Source: Lentzea albida
GTDB lineage: Bacteria > Actinomycetota > Actinomycetes > Mycobacteriales > Pseudonocardiaceae
NCBI RefSeq assembly: GCF_900111005.1
Contig: NZ_FOFV01000011.1
Location: forward strand, 124,001-188,000
Length of the DNA: 64,000 nt
Direction of reading: 5' to 3'
Below are positions 1-8,395 of this stretch, in pieces. The position numbers and the translations under genes were made by a program. Below the pieces are notes generated by a model. That model was not told the origin of the DNA, searched no databases, and saw nothing but the letters and a program-made list of their open reading frames with translations. Within the stretch, counting starts at the first letter, position 1, and every line of letters begins with the position of its first letter.

Positions 1-73
1 TCTCTCCAGGCTGTGAACACGGCCTCGACTGTCCTTTCCAGAGGGTGGAGCGGATGAGTCCACAGTGGTCTCC

Positions 74-87
74 GGCACCCCGGTGCC
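74..87. promoter_or_regulatory. Inverted repeat upstream of the two-component operon
   Basis: GGCACC and GGTGCC flank a 2-bp centre, about 100 bp upstream of the kinase start at 190. It could be an operator or a small hairpin. The rest of positions 1-189 holds no gene I can support. Confidence 0.3.
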
Positions 88-189
88 ACATCTGGCCGTC
101 GATGGCACTCGCGGAACCGGAAGGCGGCGTCTCATCTCCACCTTTCGACAGAGGCGGCTCGGGCGGGCTCCGCGTAGCCTTGGTCCACC

Positions 190-1395
190 GTGAACGCCGC
201 TCCCGCTCTGACGCCGACCAACCGGGTCCTCACCTGGTGCCTGCACCTGTTGCTCGCCGCCCTGCTCGTCCTGGCGGCGGTGCGGGCCGTGGCGGGAGAC
301 CAGCCCCGGGCGGCGGCGGTCGTCGCGGTCGCGGTGGCCTGCGGGGTGGCCTATGCGGCAGGACCGCTGTGGTCCCGCGTCCGCACGTCCCGGCGGGCCG
401 CCGCGGCGTGGCTGGGTGTCGTCTGCGCACTGTGGCTGGTCCTCGTGGTGCTGACCGCGGACGGGGTGTGGGTCGCCTTCCCGTTGTACTTCCTCCAGCT
501 CCACCTGCTGTCGCGCCAGGCCGGCCTCGTCGCGGTGACCGTCACCGCCCTGGCCGCGATCACTGCGTTCGCCGCGCACCAGGGGGTCTTCAGTCCGGTG
601 GCGGCGATCGGTCCGGCGCTGGGCGCCGCCGTCGCGGTCGCCGTGGTCCGTGGCTACCAGGCGCTGTACCGGGAGAGCGAGCAGCGCCGGCGCCTCATCG
701 AGGAGCTCACCGCGACCCGCGCCGACCTGGCCGAGGCCCAGCACACCGCCGGGGTCCTGGCCGAACGGGAACGCCTCGCCCACGAGATCCACGACACCCT
801 CGCCCAGGGCCTGTCCAGCATCCAGCTGCTGCTGCGCGCCGCCGAACGGTCCCTGCCGGACGACTCGGGGAACGCCGCCCGCCACGTGGGCCAGGCCCGC
901 CAGGCCGCCGCGGACAACCTCGCGGAGGCACGCCGCTTCGTCGCCGCGCTCACCCCGCCCGCCCTCGACGGCACCACCCTCGCAGGGGCGCTGGAACGCC
1001 TGTGCGCCACCACCGGCACCCGCCACCGGATCACCGCGCGGTTCCGGCTCACCGGCGGTCCCACCCCGCTGCCGACGACGCACGAGGTCGCCCTGCTGCG
1101 CATCGCCCAGGCCGCGGTGGCCAACACCGTCCGCCACGCGGACGCCACCACGGTCGAGATCACCCTGAGCCACCTCGGCGACGAGATCGCGCTCGCCGTC
1201 GTCGACGACGGAACCGGCTTCGACCCGGAGGCCCTTCCCGCCTCCGACCCCGGCGAGGGAGGGGTGGGCCTGGAGGCCATGCGCACCCGCGCGCGAACAC
1301 TGGGCGGGTCACTCACCGTCGAGTCGTCGCCCGGCCACGGCACCGCCCTGACCGCCAGGCTGCCCGTGCCTCGATCCGCGGAGGTCCGCCCGTGA
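190..1395 (+). CDS. NarL-family sensor histidine kinase
   Basis: This is a 401-residue membrane sensor kinase that should phosphorylate the response regulator encoded next to it. The first 155 residues carry four to five hydrophobic helices with little extracytoplasmic sequence, so it probably senses within or at the membrane. A coiled linker (about 160-190) leads to a HisKA_3 dimerisation helix with the motif HEIHDTLAQGL; His201 is the expected phosphoacceptor. A HATPase domain follows, with DDGTGFD and a GVGLEAMR glycine box. The start is GTG 190, with no clear ribosome site. The stop overlaps the GTG of the regulator (GTGA), so the two are translationally coupled. The stimulus cannot be told from sequence. 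Confidence 0.93.
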   Translation: MNAAPALTPTNRVLTWCLHLLLAALLVLAAVRAVAGDQPRAAAVVAVAVACGVAYAAGPLWSRVRTSRRAAAAWLGVVCALWLVLVVLTADGVWVAFPLYFLQLHLLSRQAGLVAVTVTALAAITAFAAHQGVFSPVAAIGPALGAAVAVAVVRGYQALYRESEQRRRLIEELTATRADLAEAQHTAGVLAERERLAHEIHDTLAQGLSSIQLLLRAAERSLPDDSGNAARHVGQARQAAADNLAEARRFVAALTPPALDGTTLAGALERLCATTGTRHRITARFRLTGGPTPLPTTHEVALLRIAQAAVANTVRHADATTVEITLSHLGDEIALAVVDDGTGFDPEALPASDPGEGGVGLEAMRTRARTLGGSLTVESSPGHGTALTARLPVPRSAEVRP

Positions 1396-2027
1396 CCGGC
1401 GACCCGATCCGCCTCCTCCTGGCCGACGACCACCCCGTCGTGCGCGCGGGCCTGCGAGCCGTGCTGGAGACCGAACCCGGCCTGGTCGTGGTCGCCGAGG
1501 CCGCGACGGCCGAAGCCGCCGTCGCCCGTGCCGCGGAGGGCGACGTGGACGTCGTCCTGATGGACCTGCGGTTCGGCGCGGGGATGACCGGCGCCGAGGC
1601 CACCGCCGCGATCACCGCGCGTCCCGGCGCACCCCGGGTCGTGGTCGTCACCACCTACGACACCGACGCCGACACGCTGCCCGCCATCGAGGCGGGCGCC
1701 ACCGGCTACCTCCTCAAGGACGCCCCTCCCGAAGAACTCGCCGCCGCCGTCCGCACCGCCGCCGCCGGACGATCCGCTCTGGCCCCCGCCGTCGCCGACC
1801 GGCTCCTCACCCGGATGCGCGCACCCGGCACCGCGCTGACCCGCCGCGAGACCGAGGTCCTCGCCCTCGTCGCCGCCGGACTGTCGAACCGGGCGATCGC
1901 GGCACGCCTGCACCTCACCGAGGGCACCGTGAAGTCACATCTCGCCCGCAGCTACACCAAGCTCGGCGTCGACTCGCGCACGGCCGCCGTGGCGACCGCG
2001 ACCGACCTCGGCCTCATCCGCCGATGA
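1392..2027 (+). CDS. LuxR/NarL-type response regulator
   Basis: This is a 211-residue DNA-binding response regulator. The receiver domain fills about residues 5-120: acidic pair D12-D13, phospho-acceptor Asp58 in VLMDLR, and the switch lysine in YLLKDA. A LuxR-type helix-turn-helix (about 145-200) starts at LTRRETEVL and contains the recognition helix TEGTVKSHL. The GTG start overlaps the kinase stop by 4 bp, so it is the cognate partner. It is unusual only in a slightly lengthened loop after Asp58 (RFGAGMTGAE). Target genes are not evident; the next gene is convergent. Confidence 0.94.
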   Translation: MTGDPIRLLLADDHPVVRAGLRAVLETEPGLVVVAEAATAEAAVARAAEGDVDVVLMDLRFGAGMTGAEATAAITARPGAPRVVVVTTYDTDADTLPAIEAGATGYLLKDAPPEELAAAVRTAAAGRSALAPAVADRLLTRMRAPGTALTRRETEVLALVAAGLSNRAIAARLHLTEGTVKSHLARSYTKLGVDSRTAAVATATDLGLIRR

Positions 2028-2072
2028 GCACCACGCCTTCCACGCCCCGCGGGAAGGACGTCAGCGAGGACG

Positions 2073-3212
2073 TCAGAGAGAGATGAACGACGCCCACTCC
2101 TCCTCGTCGAACGTGCCGGAGAGCGTGTAGGGCCGCTCCGGAGTGACCGGGGCGCGCCGGGTGCCCAGCCCGCCGACGTCGATCGGACGGTCACGGGTGT
2201 GCCGCACGCGGACCTCCGCGGTGACGGGGAGGTGGGGGTAGGTGTTGTGCAGTCCCCTCAACGCGTCCAGCACGCGGTCCGCGACGGCCTGCGTCGCCAG
2301 GGGCGACGAGCCCGGCAGCACGAGCACGAACTCGTCGCCGTTCAGCCTCGCGGCGCGGTCGACCGGGCGCAGGTGGACGCGCAGGACATCGGCGATGTTG
2401 TTCTCCGTGTGGACCGCCGCACTGGGACCGTGGACGTCCGGGAAGCTGCTCAGACCCGGTACGCGGATCACCACGAGCCCGATCCGCACGGTGTCCGCCA
2501 CCTGCCTGCCCAGCCACGCGTTCACCGAGTCCAAGGTGTGCAGACCGGTCCACGGGTCGAGGGCGTCCCGCGCCTGGTCAACGGCGCTGGACACCGCGTG
2601 CTCGGTGGCGTCGCGGGCGTCCACCAGTCGTGTCGCCAGGTGCCGGACCACCGCTTCCGCGCGGCGTTCCACCTCGCCGGACGGAGGGTCCACGACGCTG
2701 TTCAGGACGGACTCGAAGCGCCTGCGCACGTCCGGTGGCACGCGGTCGCCGAGCGCGTCGCGCAACCGGACCGCCTCCGCGTACGCCTCCTCCCGCCGGA
2801 ACCCCCACCGCCCGCGGAACAACCGGCTGGCTTCGAGCGTGACGCCGTCCGGATCGAGCTCCTCGAGGTCGATCGCGACGACACAGGCGCCGAACGTCGG
2901 CGTGAGCACGACCACCGACCACTCCCTGGCCAGGTCCTCCTCCGGCCGCAGCAGCACGGGGGTGACACCGAGCGGCAGGTCGGGACGGGCGTCGGACACC
3001 ATGCCGACGACCGTCACCGACGCCAGCGCCGCGATCCGCCGGTACACCTCGGCCTCGCGCTGGAAGTACGGCAGCCGCTGGAACAGCGCGAGGACGATCA
3101 CCGGCTCATGGCGCTCACCCGCCAGCGCGGCCTGTTCCACCGCGTGCGACGCGACCACGAGCGTCCGCTTCGAGAGCAGGCCCGCTCGCACGCCGGTGTC
3201 CGGGATCGCCAC
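2073..3212 (-). CDS. DICT sensory domain protein with degenerate GGDEF domain
   Basis: This is a 379-residue cytoplasmic protein. The N-terminal 120 residues look like a DICT domain, a sensory module often joined to GGDEF domains in actinobacteria; segments such as FQRLPYFQREAEVYRRIAAL fit. A linker leads to a GGDEF-like domain (about 215-340) beginning DPWTGLHTLDSVNAW, where normal proteins read DPLTGLPNR. The signature loop is NGDEF instead of GGDEF, so the first glycine is lost. Diguanylate cyclase activity is therefore doubtful, and a GTP or c-di-GMP binding or pairing role is as likely. No membrane segment is visible. It converges on the two-component pair. The domain call is firm for GGDEF and moderate for DICT. 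Confidence 0.8.
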   Translation of the reverse strand: MAIPDTGVRAGLLSKRTLVVASHAVEQAALAGERHEPVIVLALFQRLPYFQREAEVYRRIAALASVTVVGMVSDARPDLPLGVTPVLLRPEEDLAREWSVVVLTPTFGACVVAIDLEELDPDGVTLEASRLFRGRWGFRREEAYAEAVRLRDALGDRVPPDVRRRFESVLNSVVDPPSGEVERRAEAVVRHLATRLVDARDATEHAVSSAVDQARDALDPWTGLHTLDSVNAWLGRQVADTVRIGLVVIRVPGLSSFPDVHGPSAAVHTENNIADVLRVHLRPVDRAARLNGDEFVLVLPGSSPLATQAVADRVLDALRGLHNTYPHLPVTAEVRVRHTRDRPIDVGGLGTRRAPVTPERPYTLSGTFDEEEWASFISL

Positions 3213-4144
3213 TGATGAGCTCCTGTTCGGCTGTCGGCACGGCAGTCTTCGAAACTAGAACCTCCGGTCGGCCCGACCAACTGCACGAACGGGTGACAGG
3301 GCGCCGTTGCGGTCGCGCGGCGACACGAACCCGCTACCCGGCGGGCGCACCTGCGCGGAGAAGTGCCTGTGGGGACCTCGGCCGGCGGCCGCGCACGTGC
3401 GGTCATCCCGGCGGTCCCGGTGCAACTCCGCGACGGCGTCCAGGTCGGACCGCTGCTGCGCCGACCGCCCACTGCGCCGTGCGGGAGTGGTGGAGTGGTG
3501 TCGCCGTCAGCAATGGAATCATCGTCGCCTCGCGCGTTCGGGTGTGCATGATGAGCGGTGCCGCGGGGCAGGCGGCTCGGCGGCCGGACGCGACGGCTGG
3601 AGAGGACGCCACCGGGCTCCTCCACGCCGAGGTCCCTCGCCGGGGGCGGGGGTGCACCGGCCAGGCCAACGGAGTGGTGAGCCGCCTGTTCGTGCCACCG
3701 CGGAGCCTGTTGCGCCGCGGAACCCGTTGCACCCCGCGGGCTGTTGCCACCGCGGAGTCCGTGGCACCGCGATGCCTGTTGCACCCCGCGGGCCGTTGTG
3801 CGGCGGTGCCAGTCGCACCTCGGAGACCGTCCGCCCCGGACTCCGCGGCAGCCGGCTCCGCCCCGCTCCAGCGGCGGTGACACATCGGCAGTCCTGGTTG
3901 CCCAGTGGTCGACCAAGTTGCCGCGGAAGTCGGGAAGTTCTTTCGAAAATGAAATGCACGGGAATGTGGACAGGCCACGGTGTGCACGTCTGATCCGGTC
4001 TGCGTGACCAGAACCTGCGTGCACGCTTCATCAAGTCTGTTTCCCTGCTGCAGCGCACTTTTCCGCGCTCAAAAGGGGTTCGGAGCCGACGTGCGGCACT
4101 GGTTGTGCGAGCGCTCCTCATCTCCTGCCGATCTTCCATTTGAG
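3213..4144. other. Gene-poor intergenic region
   Basis: About 0.9 kb lies between the divergent starts of the DICT/GGDEF gene and the IclR-type gene. Open frames exist on both strands, but they read as Arg/Pro/Ala-rich shadows with no recognisable family, and they cross the 52-bp repeat described separately. The segment after about 3890 is richer in A and T and holds the IclR-type promoter at its end. Confidence 0.5.
3697..3833. repeat. Nested tandem repeat: about eight 16-18 bp units arranged as a 52-bp duplication
   Basis: Units start at about 3697, 3714, 3731, 3749, 3766, 3783, 3801 and 3817. The core reads roughly ACCGCGGAGCCTGTTGC. Units 1-3 (3697-3748) and 4-6 (3749-3800) form two 52-bp copies in the same internal order: the third unit of each is ACCCCGCGGGCTGTTGCC or near it. 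The last two units are degraded. A period of 52 is not a multiple of three, so the array is unlikely to be coding. Its origin and role are unknown. Confidence 0.75.
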
Positions 4145-4191
4145 ACGGAAGTTCCGTTTTCTTGACATGTCGGAAAACTTGAACTTACAGT
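4145..4191 (+). promoter_or_regulatory. Promoter and operator of the IclR-type gene
   Basis: TTGACA at 4162-4167 and TACAGT at 4186-4191 are 18 bp apart, a good vegetative-type promoter. A 13-bp inverted repeat, ACGGAA-g-TTCCGT (4145-4157), abuts the -35 box; GGAA/TTCC half-sites are common for IclR-family regulators, so autoregulation is a fair inference. The -10 box ends 7 bp before GTG 4199, which fits a leaderless transcript. Confidence 0.6.
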
Positions 4192-4198
4192 TTCGAAA

Positions 4199-5212
4199 GT
4201 GATCGAAAGCGTCGTGACAACCGGTCAGCCGTGGTCGGGCGCACTCGTGGACACCAGCGAGATGGCGCGGCGAGGCGCGGGTGTGGCCGCCACCACTTCG
4301 GGACGCATGGAGGTGCGAGCAGACGTGGACGAGACGAAGCCCGTCGGTGAACCGGTGCTCGAACGGGCGTTCCGGGTACTGCGCACGTTCGGCGCGGAGC
4401 AGCGGCCGTTGACGCTGACCTCGTTGAGCGCGCGTTCGGGGCTGCCCAAGTCCACCGTGCTGAGACTGACGAGGACGCTGGTGCGCCTCGGAGCGCTGGA
4501 ACGGTGTGCCGAGGGCGGCTACACCATCGGGCTGGGCCTGTGGGAACTCGCGACGCTCGCACCTCGTGTCGAAGCACTTCGAGGCAGGGCTTTGCCGTTC
4601 ATGCGGGAGTTGCACGGCGTGACGGAGCAGCACGTGGTTCTGAGCGTGCTCGACGGCGTGGAGGCGGTGACGACCGAGTTGCTGTCGGCGCCTGGTGCGG
4701 TGCGGATCCCGTACCGCCTCGGCAGCCGGTTCCCCCTGCACGCGACCGCACAGGGACAGTGCTTGCTGGCACACAGTCCGGCGACCCTGCAGGAGCAGGT
4801 CCTGTCGAGCGAACTGGTGGCTGTGCCGGAGAACGTCCCGACGTGTCCTCGACGGCTGCGGACGCGTCTGGCGGCGGTGCGGAACGAGGGCGTGGCGGTG
4901 GTCAGCTGCGCTGTGCCCGAAGCCCACACCGCGGTGGCCGCACCGGTGGTGGACCGGAGAGGTCTGGTGATCGCTTCGCTCACCGTCGTCGTGCGGGCCC
5001 CCGGCTGCAACGTGCCGGCATTGCGCTCCGCGGTCGTGGCGGCGTGTCAAGGTTTGAACCAGAGCATCCGCAGCGCACCCGTCCACGGCTTCCCGGACGA
5101 CCCGCGACCGCCGTCGACCGGAGTTCTGCCCGGCGACGGCGACCGTCACCGCGGTCAGCCCGGCCTCCGGTCATCCCGCGATGCGCCGGACGACGTCGCG
5201 CATGGTCCGTGA
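4199..5212 (+). CDS. IclR-family transcriptional regulator
   Basis: It reads as 337 residues from GTG 4199 or 301 from ATG 4307. A winged helix-turn-helix begins near PVLERAFRVLRTF and contains LSARSGLPKSTVLRL. An IclR effector domain follows, with GSRFPLHATAQGQCLLAH, the usual 'R.G...P.h.ta.Gka.LA' region. The promoter spacing favours the leaderless GTG, but the first 36 residues are not family-like, so the start stays open. After about residue 295 there is a 40-residue Pro/Arg/Gly-rich tail not usual for the family. The 3' end overlaps the convergent neighbour by 42 bp. No catabolic operon is attached, so the target is unknown. Confidence 0.88.
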   Translation: MIESVVTTGQPWSGALVDTSEMARRGAGVAATTSGRMEVRADVDETKPVGEPVLERAFRVLRTFGAEQRPLTLTSLSARSGLPKSTVLRLTRTLVRLGALERCAEGGYTIGLGLWELATLAPRVEALRGRALPFMRELHGVTEQHVVLSVLDGVEAVTTELLSAPGAVRIPYRLGSRFPLHATAQGQCLLAHSPATLQEQVLSSELVAVPENVPTCPRRLRTRLAAVRNEGVAVVSCAVPEAHTAVAAPVVDRRGLVIASLTVVVRAPGCNVPALRSAVVAACQGLNQSIRSAPVHGFPDDPRPPSTGVLPGDGDRHRGQPGLRSSRDAPDDVAHGP

Positions 5213-6304
5213 CCGAAGCCCTGCGAACCGCGCTCGTTCCAGCCGTGCGGTCCAATCCAGCTCGTCGAGGGCAGCTTCGTACCGTTCTCGCACCGCCGCG
5301 CACCGGAGCGGGTCTCCGCCGAGTCGGGTGACCTCCAACTGGATGCGAGCCGTTTCCGCTTGCAGCACCAGTGTTCTGGTGCGGTGTGCGAGCCGGGTGA
5401 GGCGGTCGGTCAGACATCCCCAGCGCGCGGGGTCGATCGCGCCGTCCTCCAGACCGATGCGCAGCTGGCACAGACCCCACATGATCTCCGTGGTCGCGCC
5501 CACGGCGTCGAAGGGTTCCACGACCCCGGTCACCGACACCGAGCGCACGATCTCCTCGACCTCGGCGGCCTCGCCGATCGCGATCTTGGCGAAGCACAGG
5601 TGAGCGAGGTACAACTCGGCGGGCCGCGCCGCCAGCGATCCGTTCGGCCGCTCTCCGCGGAGGTCGACGCCGATCTTGGTCGCCAGGTCGAGAACGCTGC
5701 GGTAGAGGCTTGCCGATTTCGCGGGTTCCCGTTGTTCGAGTTCGATCGCGAGCTGACAGCGGCGTGTCGTCATGAGCGCGTGCAGGAACGCGACGATTCC
5801 CGCGGGGACGACTCCCTCCGGAGCGGTGGCCACCTGCTCCACGAGACGACTGAGCAGCAGGTCGCTCAGCTCCGTCAGGCCGATCATTCCGGATCCGATC
5901 GCCGCGGCGGCCACCGTGGACATCCGCTCGGGCCCGGCCGGCATGTCCTCCGCGGTGGCGAGCACCTCGTCGAGCCGGCCCACCGCCTCCTCCGTCTTGC
6001 CGAGGAAGTACGCGGTGGCCAGCCCGTACCCGAGGACCCTGGCACGGGCCATGTGGTCGTCGTCGGCCTCCGCGGACTCGAGAACCAGTCGGCAGGCGTC
6101 CTCGGCCTCCGCGTAGCGCACGAGCACGACCAACGCCGTCAGTCGCAGGCGAAGCAGTTCGCGCCAACGAGCTCGCGAAGCCGAACAGGCCGGTTCTGCG
6201 GCGAGATCGTCCGTGCGGTCCACGACCTCGATGAACCGGCAGGCGCTCAGGAAACACCGCAACTGCGCGATCAGGGGGTCCTCGGCGAACTCGCTCTCGA
6301 ACAC
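5171..6304 (-). CDS. Helical-repeat (TPR-like) protein of unknown function
   Basis: It has 377 residues and is almost entirely alpha-helical with regularly spaced Ala/Leu/Arg pairs, consistent with a tetratricopeptide-like superhelix, for example RLTALVVLVRYAEAEDACRLV followed by RARVLGYGLATAYFLGKTEEA. No signal peptide, membrane segment or catalytic motif is visible. In actinobacteria a similar helical region often sits in front of a GGDEF domain, and here the protein stops at about the point where such a domain would begin; that reading is inference. GTG 6304 has only a weak GAGGA upstream. It may be a scaffold or sensory domain lacking its output part. Confidence 0.6.
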   Translation of the reverse strand: MFESEFAEDPLIAQLRCFLSACRFIEVVDRTDDLAAEPACSASRARWRELLRLRLTALVVLVRYAEAEDACRLVLESAEADDDHMARARVLGYGLATAYFLGKTEEAVGRLDEVLATAEDMPAGPERMSTVAAAAIGSGMIGLTELSDLLLSRLVEQVATAPEGVVPAGIVAFLHALMTTRRCQLAIELEQREPAKSASLYRSVLDLATKIGVDLRGERPNGSLAARPAELYLAHLCFAKIAIGEAAEVEEIVRSVSVTGVVEPFDAVGATTEIMWGLCQLRIGLEDGAIDPARWGCLTDRLTRLAHRTRTLVLQAETARIQLEVTRLGGDPLRCAAVRERYEAALDELDWTARLERARFAGLRSRTMRDVVRRIAG

Positions 6305-6504
6305 GGGTGGTCATCCTCGTGCACGGCGAACGGGCACGCAACCGCATCGGTCCAGGTGGACTTGCGTTGACTGTCCACTGTGGCCGGTAGCTGGCCGGGG
6401 AGTGCGAGATGTTCCACCGGGCGGCACACGAGTTGATTCCCGGGAGTGGTCGTGCATCCGCTGCCTCCCGGCGGTGAGCGCGCTCTCACCAACCGGTGTG
6501 GAGG

Positions 6505-7263
6505 TCAGGACGCTGCGGCGAGCAGTTGCACTCCGGTGGCGCGCAGTCGTTCGAGGGCCCGGCGGTCCTGGGGCGGTGCGGTGATGAGGGTGTGCTCCTC
6601 GCCCAGCGTGAGCCAGGGTGTTCCCCCGGTTGCGGCGAGCACGTCGGCGGCGGCCAGCAGGACGGTGCGTCCCGAGGAGACGGTGGACCACCTCGCGACG
6701 GCGGCCAGCTGGCCCTCGTCGAGATGTGCCACGCCGTGGGAGTCGACGCGGTGGCACGGGACGAAGGCCAGGTCGACGCGGTCGTGCCGGACGTCCTCCG
6801 GAGCCGGCGTCAGCACCTCGCCGTGCAGCGTTCCCCCGGTGACGCGCACGGTGAAGCGGTCCAGGTGGTCCGCGAACTGCTCGCACGCCGGCAGATCGCC
6901 CGTGACGACCGTGACCCCGGTGAGGTCCGGCCGCTGGGTCAACGCCGCGGCCACGTCGGCCGAGAGCCTGCCCGCGCCGAGGAACACGGCGTCGTGCGAG
7001 CGCAGCAGCGCCGCGGCCATCACCGCCGTCGCACCGGGGCTGCGGCGGTCCTGGACAGCGGCGTGCGCGGCCGGTTGCGCGCCTCCCCACACCCGGCGCA
7101 CGTGCCCTGCCGCCTCGAGGTCGCGCAGGTCCGACCGGATCGTCACTTCCGAAACCCGGAGCCGGCGGCTGAGGTCCGCGATGCCGACGAAGTCCGCCCG
7201 CGTCACGATCTCCAGGAGCTGTCCCTGCCTGCGGACACGGTCCGACGGTGGTCGTCCCGCCAT
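6505..7263 (-). CDS. DeoR-family regulator, copy 1
   Basis: This is a 252-residue repressor-type protein. The N-terminal DeoR winged helix is clear (DLSRRLRVSEVTIRSDLRDLE, then GHVRRVWGGA). The C-terminal sugar-phosphate sensor domain is recognisable by VTVVTGDLPACEQFADH and VRVTGGTLH, but the canonical GSGTT-like ligand loop reads LGAGRLSADVAAAL. ATG 7263 follows a GAGGGAGG ribosome site; an upstream in-frame GTG at 7281 is possible. It is divergent from a second DeoR-type gene 153 bp away. The two share the intergenic region and are probably cross-regulated paralogues. No sugar kinase or transporter lies nearby. Confidence 0.87.
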   Translation of the reverse strand: MAGRPPSDRVRRQGQLLEIVTRADFVGIADLSRRLRVSEVTIRSDLRDLEAAGHVRRVWGGAQPAAHAAVQDRRSPGATAVMAAALLRSHDAVFLGAGRLSADVAAALTQRPDLTGVTVVTGDLPACEQFADHLDRFTVRVTGGTLHGEVLTPAPEDVRHDRVDLAFVPCHRVDSHGVAHLDEGQLAAVARWSTVSSGRTVLLAAADVLAATGGTPWLTLGEEHTLITAPPQDRRALERLRATGVQLLAAAS

Positions 7264-7281
7264 CCCGCCCTCCCTCGCCAC

Positions 7282-7416
7282 TGGTCAACGCCGCCACGGG
7301 CCGTGAGCGTCCTGGAGACTCCGCTCACCCAGTGTACATTTAGTTTTCAACATCCCGGCCTTCGAATGTGAAGGCTCGTGCGGTCGGCGGGGACGGAACG
7401 ACGGGGAGGAGAGGCT
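7282..7416. promoter_or_regulatory. Shared divergent promoter region of two DeoR-like genes
   Basis: It contains CACGG-g-CCGTG (7296-7306), an AT-rich stretch at 7332-7350, and CCTTC-N6-GAAGG around 7360-7375. These are candidate operators for one or both repressors. No clear -35/-10 pair stands out. Confidence 0.4.
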
Positions 7417-8205
7417 GTGGCCACCGGGCAGGCACCAGGCGACCTCACCGTCACCGAACGGCGGCAGCGCATCGTCGCGCTGGTCCACCGGCTCGGGTTC
7501 GTCCAGGTGCGCCCGCTCGCGCACGACCTCGGAGTCTCCGAGGTGACGATCCGCCAGGACCTGCGGTCGCTCGAGGAGTGCGGCGCGCTGCACCGGGTTC
7601 GCGGGGGAGCGGCCGCCACCTCCGGCTCGGCCACCCCCGGCACGGCCGTCCCGTCGCGACGGGCACGTGCCGACTGGGCCGACCCCGCGGTGGGCACCAC
7701 GGTGGCCGCGTTCGTCCGCAGCGGTGACGTTCTCGTCCTCGACCACGCCCCCGGCATCCGCGCCGTCGCCGAGGCGCTCGTCTCCCGGCGCGACCTGTCC
7801 GGCGTCGTGGTGCACACCGAGTCGCTCCGGGCGCTCGAGCCGTTCGCCGGCCACTCCGACCGGTTCACCGTCGTCGTGCCCACCGGCACCCTGGACGCGA
7901 CCCACCGAGTCGTCCCCGATCGCGAGACCGAGGTCGACGCGGATCTCGCGGTGCTCGGGTGCGCGGGCGTCAGTGTCGAGGGAATCCTCGCGCGCACGGA
8001 ACCCGAGGCCTTCGCCCGTCGCCGCGCCGCTTTCGCGGCCAGGAGGGGCATCGTCGTCGTCCCGCCCGACGCCTTCGACGCGCCGGGGGACCACCTGGTG
8101 TGCTCGCTCGACCACGTCGACGCCTGCATCACCGGCCAGGCCCTCGACGAAGCGGTGGCCGGACCGCTGCGCGCGGCCGGGCTTCGGATCTTCGCCGTCA
8201 CCTGA
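7417..8205 (+). CDS. DeoR-family regulator, copy 2
   Basis: It has 262 residues. The DeoR helix-turn-helix is intact (RPLAHDLGVSEVTIRQDLRSLEE, then GALHRVRGGA). The sensor domain keeps the order of copy 1 (GVVVHTESLRALEPFAGHSDRF, VVVPTGTLD) but has DHAPGIRAVAEAL where the phosphate-binding GSGTT loop is expected, so classic sugar-phosphate sensing is doubtful. The start is GTG 7417, which has a strong GGGGAGGAG site 5 bp upstream, rather than ATG 7378. The similar order and divergent layout suggest an old inverted duplication of the neighbouring gene. Confidence 0.87.
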   Translation: MATGQAPGDLTVTERRQRIVALVHRLGFVQVRPLAHDLGVSEVTIRQDLRSLEECGALHRVRGGAAATSGSATPGTAVPSRRARADWADPAVGTTVAAFVRSGDVLVLDHAPGIRAVAEALVSRRDLSGVVVHTESLRALEPFAGHSDRFTVVVPTGTLDATHRVVPDRETEVDADLAVLGCAGVSVEGILARTEPEAFARRRAAFAARRGIVVVPPDAFDAPGDHLVCSLDHVDACITGQALDEAVAGPLRAAGLRIFAVT

Positions 8206-8395
8206 CCCGGCGGAGCGCCTTTCCGGGGCGGCGGCACGAATGCGGTGCGCGAAGTTGTGCCGCTGGGTGAAACGCGGGCTCTTCTGCCCGGCAGGCCTTG
8301 TTAGCGTCCGGAACGCACTCGCCGATCTCTTTTCTCCCGCACTCTGCCGAATGTGGGATTTACGGCGTTTCCTCGTTCCTGGGCAAGGAGGCCTT

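Noticed and set aside
3697..3833. CRISPR-like array
   Set aside because: Units are contiguous with no unique spacers and no cas genes are present.
3098..4139. Open frames over the tandem repeat on both strands
   Set aside because: Repeat period of 17 and 52 bp does not keep frame, there is no ribosome site, and composition is as expected for non-coding GC-rich DNA.
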